Positions 13,836-20,347 of a DNA stretch of 20,347 bases are shown here, piece after piece (position 1 is the first letter of the stretch; each line of letters begins with the position of its first letter). The notes under the pieces are model-generated. The model was not told the origin of the DNA and made no database searches. It worked only from the letters and a program-made list of their open reading frames with translations. This DNA comes from CAYOYH01 sp964408165. GTDB lineage: Bacteria > Patescibacteriota > Saccharimonadia > Saccharimonadales > CAYOYH01. A program made the position numbers and the translations under genes. Location: contig CAYOYH010000011.1 of assembly GCA_964408165.1 (NCBI GenBank), positions 1 through 20,347 of the forward strand, in the 5' to 3' direction.

Positions 13836-13861
13836 TATACATGAGATTGTTGCGCAGGAGG
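13836..13861 (+). promoter_or_regulatory. Possible promoter and Shine-Dalgarno for a small ORF
   Basis: TATACA (13836-13841) could be a -10 box, with only a poor -35 (TTCATG, 18-bp spacing). GGAGG (13857-13861) lies eight bases before an ATG at 13870. Confidence 0.35.
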
Positions 13862-13869
13862 CGACAATC

Positions 13870-13944
13870 ATGTGTTGGGCAGGCGCCAAACATCCTGCAT
13901 TGTCCAGCGGACGCCAAACCCCACACGATCGTTCACTGCTTTAG
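13870..13944 (+). CDS. Possible 24-residue leader peptide ORF
   Basis: ATG at 13870 preceded by GGAGG at ideal distance; the product reads MCWAGAKHPALSSGRQTPHD then RSLL and stops at TAG 13942-13944. It lies 77 bp upstream of the reductase-like gene. There is no run of one amino acid's codons, so attenuation is not evident. It could be chance; the Shine-Dalgarno is the only real support. Confidence 0.25.
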   Translation: MCWAGAKHPALSSGRQTPHDRSLL

Positions 13945-14011
13945 CTCCTCTAGCTTTCAACTTCCAATCATCATTTTCAAATGGTAAGATGTAGCTTGAA
14001 GGAAGACTACG

Positions 14012-14041
14012 AAAAACAAAAATGCCAAAAACAAAAATGCC
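14012..14041 (+). repeat. 15-bp tandem duplication across the start codon
   Basis: AAAAACAAAAATGCC occurs twice in direct succession (14012-14026, 14027-14041). Each unit carries an ATG in the same frame, so the protein begins MPKTKMPKIK and translation could start at either. No Shine-Dalgarno precedes either ATG. Confidence 0.85.
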
Positions 14042-15266
14042 AAAAATTAAATATAAGTATGATCGTGCCCGAGCGATTCGTTTGCTGACAAACAAAATGG
14101 CTTACAGCGACTGGAATCTTGCCCAAGCGGATGTGGCGCGAACAAAAACATTTATCGAGGCGGCATTTGATGATTATCAGGGACTAAATAAACTAGACCA
14201 AGTAGAGTTTGCCTTTTGCTTGCCGACACGCGCCTCGCGGTTTGAAGAACAATACTGGCCCGAAGTTTATGATTTTTTTCCTGCGCTTAAGCATCTTGAT
14301 ATCCACTATCGCTTTGCTATATTAGCCTGTTTACCACCCCAAAAGATTGAAATGTACGGGAAGCCAGGGGAAGCACCGCATGGGGTGGTTATATTTGTGC
14401 CGATTTTTACGGATATGCCCCAGGATTACCTCAATAAATTATGGCTCAAACGAGAGGTAGTTAAGCGCATTAATCAAGCCACCAATCTAGCGCATGAAAA
14501 AATGGGAGCCAAATATATTGGACTGGGGGCAATGCTCCCAAAGCTAACAAATTTTGGTCGTAAAATCACTACTAACGCGGTTATAACTACTGGACATGGT
14601 GGAACTGTTTGGTTGATGCAGGAAACCCTTGAACAGGTAATCGATAAATATTTCAACGGGAAATCAGCTGGCTTGAACATCGGCTTCATTGGAGCTGGCT
14701 CAATTGGCATGGCAGCACTGGAGAATATTGGGTCCAAACACAAATCTTCAAAGTATTGGGTATATGATATTCGACCGAAGATGAACCAGGACGCCAAACA
14801 AAAATTGGCCAGTCGAGGTATTAATCTGGGAATAAGTAAATCTAACGACGATTTAATAGACAAATGCGACATCATCCTCTCGGCAATTACTAGTAAAATA
14901 GCTATCAACGGTAAAGATTTGTCGGGCAAAGTGATCATCGATGACAGCCAGCCTGGTCAGTTTGACCGCCAAGAAGTCGAGGCTGCTGGTGGGGTGTTGG
15001 TTTGGGTGGTCGGACACGATAACTCGGACGATAGTTTTACCACTAGGCGGAGTGGCTATTCTTATGGATCAAACGGCCTTCACTCTCCTGGTGATTTATG
15101 GGGGTGTGAAGCCGAGGTGGCAGCCATAGCTAACCAGCAGCGCCCCGATTTAGCAATTAGCAACGATGTAACACCCGAGCAAGTGGAGCAAATAGGGCAG
15201 GTATTTAAAAAAATGAAACTTCAGGTGGCTGAGTTTCAGAGTTATGGCCAGCTAAACGACAAGTGA
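14022..15266 (+). CDS. Acyl-ACP reductase-like dehydrogenase
   Basis: A 414-residue protein resembling cyanobacterial long-chain acyl-ACP reductase (AAR) and the related predicted dehydrogenases. GLGAMLPKLTNFG...ITTNAVITTGHGGT (168-195) parallels the AAR GLGGFSSI...TTGNT region. A Rossmann motif IGFIGAGSIG lies at 220-229. SPGDLWGCEAEVAAIA (355-370) matches the AAR active-site stretch, with C362 at the position of the acyl-thioester cysteine. Known AARs reduce acyl-ACP to fatty aldehyde with NADPH. The N-terminus is about 70 residues longer than in AAR. The start is ambiguous because of a 15-bp duplication carrying two ATGs (14022 and 14037). Neighbouring PlsC-type acyltransferase supports an acyl-chain role. 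Assignment is by motif recall only. Confidence 0.6.
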   Translation: MPKTKMPKIKYKYDRARAIRLLTNKMAYSDWNLAQADVARTKTFIEAAFDDYQGLNKLDQVEFAFCLPTRASRFEEQYWPEVYDFFPALKHLDIHYRFAILACLPPQKIEMYGKPGEAPHGVVIFVPIFTDMPQDYLNKLWLKREVVKRINQATNLAHEKMGAKYIGLGAMLPKLTNFGRKITTNAVITTGHGGTVWLMQETLEQVIDKYFNGKSAGLNIGFIGAGSIGMAALENIGSKHKSSKYWVYDIRPKMNQDAKQKLASRGINLGISKSNDDLIDKCDIILSAITSKIAINGKDLSGKVIIDDSQPGQFDRQEVEAAGGVLVWVVGHDNSDDSFTTRRSGYSYGSNGLHSPGDLWGCEAEVAAIANQQRPDLAISNDVTPEQVEQIGQVFKKMKLQVAEFQSYGQLNDK

Positions 15267-15297
15267 AATTACCAAGCATAAGCTGTATCATATAAAT

Positions 15298-17523
15298 ATG
15301 CTGCTGGAGTTTAAAATACTGATTGCGGTGGCAATCATAAATTTGGCGTTTGCCAGTGTGATAGCTGTCCGGAATTATCGTTCACGGTTGCATTTGTTGT
15401 TCGTGGCGACAATATTTTTCAATGTGTTATGGGCTATAGGCGACGCGGTCATGATTGGCGCTGCCTCATTAAGCGTTGCTCAATCGTGGAGCAAGCTATT
15501 CTTTGTGGCACCAATGCTTACGGCTTATTTTCTGATTTTGTTTGCCTTTGCCTTTCCCGAAAATAAAAAACTAAAACCCATGATTAAATGGCTCCTATTT
15601 GCGCCAATTGTAATTATGACAATACTGATAACTGTCACTAACAGCAATTTTCTAGTAATCGAATTCAAAAAGAGTATTTCAGTTAATGAATTCACACCTA
15701 ACAGTATAAATTTCCTGGTCTATTTGTTGTTTTTTGTAATCTATTTTTCGATTGCATACGGGGTATTTCTAATGAATTCGCGCCGATCCAGGGGTGTTGC
15801 AAGGAATCAAATTAATTATGTTCTCGCAGGAGCTTTCATTAGTAGTTTCTTGGCGTCGATAACCAACTTGGTACTGCCGTATATGGGAAATTCTAGACTT
15901 GTCTGGATGGGGCCAGTATTCACCCTGTTCTATGTGTTCATTGTGTCGTACGCCATTGCTAAACATCAATTATTTGATATTCGTGCGGTAATTGCTCGAT
16001 CTGCAGCCTATGTTTTATCACTAGTGGTGATGCTGGCGATATTCACAGTGTTAATATTTGGTTCTACCGACCTATTCCTAGATGATTTTGCGGTAAATAA
16101 CACCCAGAAAATTATATACGCAACATTTGCGGTACTAATTGCTTTCACTTTTCAGCCACTAAAAAACTTTTTCGACAAGCTAACCAGTCAGATTTTCTAC
16201 AAAGATAGGTATAGTTCAGAGAAAATTCTTAGTGAATACAGCGACTTCTTAGTAGACGAAATTGATACAGACAAGGTTATTAATCGCACACTAGTATTGA
16301 TGGACAAGGTAGCTAGTCCAAATACCAGCATGGTGGTTCTCTATAAGGAAGGAGTGGGTGTTTGGCACGACATGAAGGGGCCGACCCATAGCGACACATA
16401 CAGTAGTGAGCAGCTAGCCAAGGCGTTGGAATATCAGTCTGAGACAACATATGTTGTTGACACCTCAAGCACCAAGACAGATCCATTCCTAGAGAACATC
16501 AAGAAACATATGAACAGCAATGCACTGGAAGTTTCCATCCGGCTTTCTACGCATGGTCAGCTGGAGGGTTTCATACTTTTGGGTAGCAAAAAAAGTGGTT
16601 TTGGCTACACTCAAAAAGATTTGAGTTTTTTTGTGACTATAGCTAACGAACTGGCGGTATCTTTGCAAAGTTCTCAACGGTTTGACCAGATTCAACGGTT
16701 CAATGTCACGCTACAAAAAGAAGTGGAGGAGGCCACGGCTCGGCTAAAACAGACCAACCAAAAACTAAAGCAACTAGATACCGCCAAAGACGAATTTATA
16801 TCGATGGCTTCACACCAATTACGGACGCCACTGACATCAGTTAAGGGTTATGTGTCAATGGTGATGGACGGCGACGCCGGGGAAGTGTCTGAGGAGCAAA
16901 AGAAATTACTGAGTGAAGCTTTTGCCAGCTCGCAGCGTATGGTTTTTTTGATAGCTGATCTTTTGAATGTTTCCAGAATCAAGACTGGTAAATTCATGAT
17001 AGACAGCTCCAAAGTTAATCTTGCGAAAATGGTTCAGGAAGAAGTGGATCAGCTGACACACACGGCGACCACTCGAAGAATACTGATTAACTACTCTCCG
17101 CCAGCTTCTTTCCCGGAGCTGATGCTGGATCAGACTAAAACTAGACAAGTAGTCATGAATTTTATCGATAATGCCATCTACTACACTAGGGGCGGCGGAG
17201 AAATAGTTGTCACTATACTAGCTAAGAAAGATCATGTCGAATATCGGGTTGCCGACGATGGTATAGGCATACCGGCTGCCGAACAGCACAAGCTCTTTAC
17301 TAAATTTTTCCGAGCTAGCAATGCCCGAAAAGCTCGTCCCGACGGCACTGGACTAGGACTCTATATGGCGCAAAAGATTATAACGGCACAGGGTGGTTCG
17401 ATAACATTTAAATCAACTGAGGGCAAGGGGTCTACCTTTGGTTTTAATTTGCCCTTGCTCGCTATTGAAACTACCACTAAAACCCCACTACTAAAAGCTA
17501 CTACCAGAAAATCCAATAAATAG
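15298..17523 (+). CDS. Multi-TM sensor histidine kinase
   Basis: A 741-residue membrane sensor kinase. About residues 1-240 hold seven or eight hydrophobic helices (7TM-type sensory region). A GAF-like cytoplasmic region follows (about 285-465), then a coiled coil (about 468-500, QKEVEEATARLKQTNQKLKQ). The HisKA domain has the H-box FISMASHQLRTPLTSVKGY with phospho-acceptor H506. The ATPase domain has an N-box NFIDNAIYY (621-629), G1 VADDGIGIP and G2 DGTGLGLYMA (682-691). There is no receiver domain, so it needs a separate regulator, perhaps the one at 12760-13143. TATCAT (15286-15291) ends six bases before the ATG with no Shine-Dalgarno. The 3' end overlaps the opposing small gene by 23 bp. 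Confidence 0.94.
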   Translation: MLLEFKILIAVAIINLAFASVIAVRNYRSRLHLLFVATIFFNVLWAIGDAVMIGAASLSVAQSWSKLFFVAPMLTAYFLILFAFAFPENKKLKPMIKWLLFAPIVIMTILITVTNSNFLVIEFKKSISVNEFTPNSINFLVYLLFFVIYFSIAYGVFLMNSRRSRGVARNQINYVLAGAFISSFLASITNLVLPYMGNSRLVWMGPVFTLFYVFIVSYAIAKHQLFDIRAVIARSAAYVLSLVVMLAIFTVLIFGSTDLFLDDFAVNNTQKIIYATFAVLIAFTFQPLKNFFDKLTSQIFYKDRYSSEKILSEYSDFLVDEIDTDKVINRTLVLMDKVASPNTSMVVLYKEGVGVWHDMKGPTHSDTYSSEQLAKALEYQSETTYVVDTSSTKTDPFLENIKKHMNSNALEVSIRLSTHGQLEGFILLGSKKSGFGYTQKDLSFFVTIANELAVSLQSSQRFDQIQRFNVTLQKEVEEATARLKQTNQKLKQLDTAKDEFISMASHQLRTPLTSVKGYVSMVMDGDAGEVSEEQKKLLSEAFASSQRMVFLIADLLNVSRIKTGKFMIDSSKVNLAKMVQEEVDQLTHTATTRRILINYSPPASFPELMLDQTKTRQVVMNFIDNAIYYTRGGGEIVVTILAKKDHVEYRVADDGIGIPAAEQHKLFTKFFRASNARKARPDGTGLGLYMAQKIITAQGGSITFKSTEGKGSTFGFNLPLLAIETTTKTPLLKATTRKSNK

Positions 17524-17701
17524 TCGAGCCAATCAGTGAAACCATTATAATTTGCACTGCTCTGATGATGACGGTTTGTTTATTGTCATAAAGCCACTGC
17601 CTAAACGCCGAACGATTCGGCGCGCTAACTTTGATGACACCTGGGGTTTTGGTGGCGTCCCTACCACGGTATTTCTTGTTTCGCTTCTTCCTACTACTCA
17701 T
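17501..17701 (-). CDS. Small basic one-TM protein (MSSRKKRNKKYRGRD type)
   Basis: A 66-residue protein: a very basic head (MSSRKKRNKKYRGRDATKTP), then a linker, and a single hydrophobic helix at the C-terminus (about 45-65, VIIRAVQIIMVSLIGSTIYWIFW). I recall similar small proteins in Saccharibacteria but know no function; the basic head could bind nucleic acid or lipid head groups. The frame is open 19 codons upstream, but GAGGAG seven bases before the ATG at 17701 and TATAAT further upstream fix the start. It overlaps the 3' end of the histidine kinase gene convergently by 23 bp. Its promoter region runs into the left REP hairpin. Confidence 0.75.
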   Translation of the reverse strand: MSSRKKRNKKYRGRDATKTPGVIKVSAPNRSAFRQWLYDNKQTVIIRAVQIIMVSLIGSTIYWIFW

Positions 17702-17707
17702 AGCCCG

Positions 17708-17750
17708 CTCCTCATAATTATCAATTATACCACCTTTCACAACTTTGCAA
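17708..17750 (-). promoter_or_regulatory. Promoter and Shine-Dalgarno of the small basic protein gene
   Basis: Minus strand: TTGCAA (within 17744-17750), ~15-16 bp spacer, perfect TATAAT near 17724-17729, then GAGGAG just before the start. The -35 lies in an arm of the REP-like hairpin, so that mobile palindrome may have supplied it. Confidence 0.6.
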
Positions 17751-17766
17751 GGTCTCACCTTGCAAA
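17744..17766. repeat. Left REP-like hairpin
   Basis: TTTGCAAGGT (17744-17753) and ACCTTGCAAA (17757-17766) pair perfectly around the loop CTC. The right hairpin at 18482-18510 has the same arms with the loop GAG, so the two are in opposite orientation. Confidence 0.9.
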
Positions 17767-17797
17767 TGATAAATATATGTCATAGTATGTACGTATT

Positions 17798-18421
17798 ATG
17801 CCAAATAAGTACGCCGAAAAAATCTACATAGACGAGAGCTTCTACCATGTGTTTAACAGGGGTGTTGAAAAGAGAATAATTTTTAACGACGACTACGACA
17901 TGTCGGTATTTTTGAATTTACTTAAAAGATATTTATCGCTGGACGAGACCAAAGATGCAAGCGGGAGAGAGTACGAAAAGTTGAATAAAAAAGTAGAGTT
18001 GCTGGCATATTGTTTAATGCCTAATCATTTTCACTTGTTACTGTATCTGATAAATGACGATGGTGTTAGCGATTTAATGAAACGCGTTACGGGTGCGTAC
18101 ACCGTTTATTACAACAAAAAGAATGACAGGGTTGGCGGTTTGTTTCAGGGGGTCTTTAAAGCATCAAGGATTACCAGCGAGCCATATCTTTGGCACATAT
18201 CGCGCTACATCCATCTTAACCCCATCGATACCAAAGCGGACTACAGGCAATATCAATTTTCAAGTTACCAAGAATATGTAGGTTTACGAGATACACCATG
18301 GGTGTCAAAAGAAAAAATTCTTTCAATGCATAACGAAAATAATAATAATTATGAAGAATTTGTAGCGGATTATGTGGACTATAAAAAGCACATGAAAACA
18401 GAGGGCGTGGATATAGCATAG
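17798..18421 (+). CDS. REP-associated tyrosine transposase (Y1/HUH)
   Basis: A 207-residue Y1-type HUH endonuclease, usual RAYT length. YHVFNRGVEKRIIF (16-29) is the typical N-terminal strand. YCLMPNHFHLLLY (71-83) carries the metal-binding H77-x-H79. TGAYTVYYNKKNDRVGGLFQGVFK (98-121) holds the candidate catalytic tyrosine (Y101, Y104 or Y105) and the G-x-LFQG-x-F motif. RYIHLNP (136-142) closes the core. All expected residues are present, so it may be active. Such enzymes nick single-stranded REP sequences. TATGTA (17786-17791) ends six bases before the ATG and there is no Shine-Dalgarno, so it is probably leaderless. Confidence 0.93.
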   Translation: MPNKYAEKIYIDESFYHVFNRGVEKRIIFNDDYDMSVFLNLLKRYLSLDETKDASGREYEKLNKKVELLAYCLMPNHFHLLLYLINDDGVSDLMKRVTGAYTVYYNKKNDRVGGLFQGVFKASRITSEPYLWHISRYIHLNPIDTKADYRQYQFSSYQEYVGLRDTPWVSKEKILSMHNENNNNYEEFVADYVDYKKHMKTEGVDIA

Positions 18422-18481
18422 AGGAAGTACTGATTTGGTTGTGAGGCTAGGATCTTGAAAGCATACTATAACATCTTATCT

Positions 18482-18510
18482 CCATTTGCAAGGTGAGACC
18501 TTGCAAATGG
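18482..18510. repeat. Right REP-like hairpin
   Basis: CCATTTGCAAGGT (18482-18494) and ACCTTGCAAATGG (18498-18510) pair perfectly (13 bp) around the loop GAG. The core matches the left hairpin in inverted orientation; the stem is three base pairs longer. Confidence 0.9.
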
Positions 18511-18534
18511 GGGGATAGGTGGGGAGTGGGAACA

Positions 18535-18571
18535 AAAACACCCCGGGGAAATAAATCCGTCGGGGTGTTTT
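18535..18571 (-). terminator. Rho-independent terminator
   Basis: AAAACACCCC (18535-18544) pairs with GGGGTGTTTT (18562-18571). The A/T-rich ends make it look bidirectional. On the minus strand it would end transcription of the LPXTG gene, about 100 bases past its stop; on the plus strand it could stop read-through from the transposase. Confidence 0.85.
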
Positions 18572-18590
18572 CAAAAGCTTCAAGAGAGAG

Positions 18591-18613
18591 GTGAGTATCG
18601 CTAGGATACTCAC
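18591..18613. repeat. 9-bp hairpin between surface-protein gene and terminator
   Basis: GTGAGTATC (18591-18599) and GATACTCAC (18605-18613) pair perfectly around GCTAG. GAGAGAG and CTCTCTC flank it and could extend the fold. It may protect the 3' end of the surface-protein mRNA. Confidence 0.6.
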
Positions 18614-18670
18614 TAGCTAACTCTCTCGAGCGGTCAGTCGCGTGACATCAAAACTTTTCAAAGAGTAGGG

Positions 18671-19705
18671 TTACTCTAGTCCGAGAATTTTGTCACGAAG
18701 ACTGCTACGACTAGCGCGGAGACTCATTACTCCGTAGCTAAGCGCACCAGTACCGAAAATTCCTGCGATTATACTGGCAGGACCAGTTTGTGGAAGCTCA
18801 GGTGCAGGTGGGGTTACAGGTGGAGTAACTGGAGGTTCCTCCGGTTCGATAGTGACAGTAGTTTTGCATACGTCACTTTTTTGCACCTCTCCTACATTGA
18901 AGACAACCTCGACACTGGCGTTATAAGTGCCAGGTTCGCTGTAAATCTTCGTTATCTGAGCTTTGTCGGTGTTTACTGGCGATTCACCAGTAACACCAAA
19001 GTTGTAAATGTACTTGTTAACTGAAGCACCACCAGACACATTGGTCTTGGCTGTGAACGTAAATGCAAAACGGTTAGCTGGGTTAACAACTGCCGTTAGA
19101 GATTCACACATGTACACAGGCTTTTGTTCTTCAACAATTCGTGCATCGAAGTAAACAAAACCTTCAAATTCGTAGCTAGGCTCGATGTCACCAAGTACTA
19201 CTGGTGCACCTTCGGTAACGACATTGTCGTTAAGGCTGATGAACTGGTAGTTGATGTTCTGCCTATCGCCAATATTGCGCTGCCATTTGGCAGATCCGGG
19301 TATGTACTCTAGGCGGTAGGTGTCGCCCCCTAAGTGAACGGTCGCAGAATCGTAAATTGTGTTAGTGTTGTCGCCCCTGATGGTTGCGCCAACATTTTGC
19401 GTACTTGCTAGGGCGCTAGGGAAATCGATCACAACAGTCATGTTGCGGGCGACCTTACCAGACGAAGCAAGTTCGGTGTTGTAGTAGTTTACTTTAAAGC
19501 GAACGACATCTTGGCTAACTGCAGTTGTCGACTCGGTGTAAGTTGTGCTGCCCGAAGTTACATTCTTGACGGTTATATCGCCCTGAATGTAAGTATCGAT
19601 GGACTGCGCAACAGACATGAAAGTCGTTGCAGACGCAAAGGTCAACGCCATAAAGAGTGCTACGTATTTTGGTATGTAGTGGATGCTATTTAGAAAATTC
19701 TTCAT
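18671..19705 (-). CDS. Secreted LPXTG-type surface protein with PKD-like domain
   Basis: A 344-residue exported protein. The signal peptide is within residues 1-34 (MKNFLNSIHYIPKYVALFMA and onward, ending near SVAQS). Then come beta-rich extracellular segments, the first reminiscent of DUF11/cadherin-like surface domains, and a PKD-like region (about 210-290) with YNFG...Y.EPGTYNASVEV. A short proline linker (PPVTPPVTPPAPE) leads to LPQTG (304-308), a hydrophobic helix and a basic tail, the signature of sortase anchoring. The tail after the helix is longer than usual (LRASRSSLRDKILGLE). The frame is open 18 codons upstream, but AGGAG eight bases before the ATG at 19705 fixes the start. No sortase gene is in the window. 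Confidence 0.87.
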   Translation of the reverse strand: MKNFLNSIHYIPKYVALFMALTFASATTFMSVAQSIDTYIQGDITVKNVTSGSTTYTESTTAVSQDVVRFKVNYYNTELASSGKVARNMTVVIDFPSALASTQNVGATIRGDNTNTIYDSATVHLGGDTYRLEYIPGSAKWQRNIGDRQNINYQFISLNDNVVTEGAPVVLGDIEPSYEFEGFVYFDARIVEEQKPVYMCESLTAVVNPANRFAFTFTAKTNVSGGASVNKYIYNFGVTGESPVNTDKAQITKIYSEPGTYNASVEVVFNVGEVQKSDVCKTTVTIEPEEPPVTPPVTPPAPELPQTGPASIIAGIFGTGALSYGVMSLRASRSSLRDKILGLE

Positions 19706-19858
19706 ATCGCATACTCCTATTAAATTAAATATTTGAAACTGAAACTGAAAATCACACATTGACTAAAAAGTGTGCTTTTAAAGCTTTTCGGTACTGGATT
19801 GTCAATGTGCATCGGGTAAATAAGTCAAATCGTTACAATTTACTAAAGGTGTTGTTGA

Positions 19859-19938
19859 CGAGGCGGTGTTGTTTGTATGTTTTCTCCAGAAGGAGAGATA
19901 ATCCGTCAGGATCGTACATACAAACAAACACCACCTCG
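19859..19938. repeat. 80-bp cruciform: long inverted repeat with two inner hairpins
   Basis: The outer arms 19859-19880 and 19916-19938 pair over ~21 bp with one mismatch and one bulge (GAGGCGGTGTT facing AACACCACCTC; GTTTGTATGT facing ACATACAAAC). Inside are TCTCC-AGAA-GGAGA (19883-19896) and ATCC-GTCA-GGAT (19901-19912), giving a three-way junction. No T-tract follows on either strand. It sits between two minus-strand surface-protein genes. Confidence 0.8.
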
Positions 19939-19989
19939 CTGATGCGTTTCACCCCAAGGGGTTACTTTGCGTCATGCAACACTACTCAA
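19939..19989. other. Short spacer with CCCCAAGGGG palindrome
   Basis: Contains the perfect palindrome CCCCAAGGGG (19953-19962 region) and a GATGCG...TGCGTC pair around it. This could be a weak end signal for the gene at 19990. Nothing else is visible. Confidence 0.4.
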
Positions 19990-20347
19990 TTAATAGCCGA
20001 ACACCACGGTGTTCGATTTCCTTGGGATGGGATCGCTCCCGTCACAAGGAGTTCCGGTGACATTAAGCCACTTGTCACCCGTGCTTGGGTCGGTGTGGAG
20101 GTCGCCCTCGTTTATCTCCGACCCGATTGGGTGTGACCAGTCGCAGAACTCGCCTTGGGATCGCTCAAGGGTGAGCGTCCAGGGGCCGCTTGATGGACCA
20201 ACAAGCCGAGGCTTGAAGTCTGGAACAACTGGCGGCATCGTTGTGGTGGTCGTCGTCGGCGGCATCGTTGTGGTGGTCGTCGTCGGCGGCACCGTTGTGG
20301 TGGTCGTCGTCGGCGGCACCGTTGTGGTGGTCGTCGTCGGCGGCACC
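19990..20347 (-). CDS. C-terminal part of a Thr/Pro-repeat surface protein (partial)
   Basis: The gene starts beyond the window; 118 residues are visible. Four complete 9-residue repeats of the form TTTTTT(V/M)PP begin at the window edge and lead to a linker (VVPDFKPRLVGPSSGP) and a final ~65-residue region with two cysteines (EFCDWSHP, TGTPCDGSDP) ending KSNTVVFGY. Thr/Pro repeats of this kind are typical stalks of exported proteins. There is no LPXTG motif or membrane helix at the C-terminus, so it is probably secreted or held by its missing N-terminal part. I do not recognise the end domain. The sequence is more G+C-rich than the neighbouring gene. Confidence 0.7.
   Translation of the reverse strand, partial: VPPTTTTTTVPPTTTTTTVPPTTTTTTMPPTTTTTTMPPVVPDFKPRLVGPSSGPWTLTLERSQGEFCDWSHPIGSEINEGDLHTDPSTGDKWLNVTGTPCDGSDPIPRKSNTVVFGY
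20231..20347 (-). repeat. 27-bp coding tandem repeat
   Basis: Four full units start at 20231, 20258, 20285 and 20312 and a fifth begins at 20339 and is cut by the window edge. Units are near-identical, differing mainly at one base (Met or Val codon). The low divergence suggests recent expansion or ongoing length variation by slippage. Confidence 0.92.

Larger units (their letters stand above)
17744..18510 (+). mobile_element. RAYT gene flanked by inverted REP hairpins
   Basis: The transposase gene 17798-18421 is enclosed by two copies of the same palindrome in opposite orientation. This is the arrangement known for REP-associated tyrosine transposases, where the enzyme recognises and cuts its flanking REP hairpins. 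No target-site duplication is expected or seen. The unit is 767 bp. Confidence 0.8.

Noticed and set aside
13868..14095. 75-codon minus-strand frame with FGIFVFGIFVF
   Set aside because: The repeat comes from the 15-bp DNA duplication at the start of the opposite gene. No domain or Shine-Dalgarno.
18535..18571. Third REP-like palindrome beside the transposase
   Set aside because: The arms share no sequence with the two REP hairpins and are A/T-ended like a rho-independent terminator.
20231..20347. Possible CRISPR array
   Set aside because: The 27-bp units are directly adjacent without spacers and encode TTTTTT(V/M)PP in frame.
1..20347. UGA recoding (code 25) seen in some CPR lineages
   Set aside because: Several clear genes end in TGA (4255-4257, 15264-15266, the stop of the gene at 13180), and no conserved gene needs TGA as a sense codon.

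Overview
The window looks like the chromosome of a Patescibacteria/CPR bacterium, most likely Saccharibacteria (TM7). This is inferred from content: MurA carries an N-terminal HTH (XRE-type) domain, a small basic one-TM protein starts MSSRKKRNKKYRGRD, a surface protein ends in LPQTG, many genes have very short or no 5' leaders, and short palindromes are abundant. TGA is used as a stop (for example at 4255-4257 and 15264-15266), so this is not a UGA-recoding lineage. No database search was possible.

Layout. 1-547: gene-free, with hairpins and an imperfect direct repeat. 548-1493: membrane-anchored rhodanese plus an isoprenylcysteine-methyltransferase-like membrane enzyme. 1629-1704: tRNA-His. 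1876-4257: a three-part membrane fusion (PAP2 phosphatase, protein-kinase-like domain, flippase/LPG-synthase-type membrane domain). 4373-5893 (-): HTH-MurA. 6076-7350: glyA. 7347-7955 (-): unknown tail-anchored protein. 8003-9034 (-): murB.

9190-11857 is the accessory heart of the window. Read on the minus strand it runs: damaged tRNA-Arg copy, run of hairpins, intact tRNA-Arg(TCG), damaged tRNA-Lys copy, double hairpin, intact tRNA-Lys(CTT), repeat B (~200 bp), menorin/GDPD-like gene, repeat A (homologous to B, same orientation), Phd-like antitoxin, PIN toxin, and a 192-bp element with perfect 17-bp inverted ends. Both repeats are bounded by an 11-bp sequence resembling the 3' end of tRNA-Lys. 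In the damaged tRNA-Arg copy the D arm is replaced by a perfect hairpin, and another perfect hairpin stands where the T arm's distal half and acceptor 3' strand should be. I regard this tRNA-anchored, cassette-like array as the best candidate for an undescribed system.

11858-17523: folD (GTG start), a single-domain response regulator (-), a PlsC-type acyltransferase (-), a homologue of acyl-ACP reductase, and a multi-TM hybrid-less histidine kinase. 17501-17701 (-): small basic TM protein. 17744-18510: a REP-associated tyrosine transposase (RAYT) gene between two inverted REP-like hairpins. 18671-19705 (-): LPXTG surface protein with a strong terminator downstream. 19859-19938: a large cruciform. 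19990-20347 (-): the C-terminal end of a Thr/Pro-repeat protein running off the window.

Functional links: murA and murB serve peptidoglycan precursor synthesis; glyA and folD serve the one-carbon folate cycle; the PAP2-kinase-flippase fusion, the acyltransferase and the acyl-ACP-reductase homologue suggest lipid handling; the kinase and the response regulator share an identical -10/start-codon arrangement and may be partners. Seven or more genes have a -10-like box 6-10 nt before the start codon and no Shine-Dalgarno sequence, whereas others (rhodanese, glyA, 17701, 19705) have clear Shine-Dalgarno sites.
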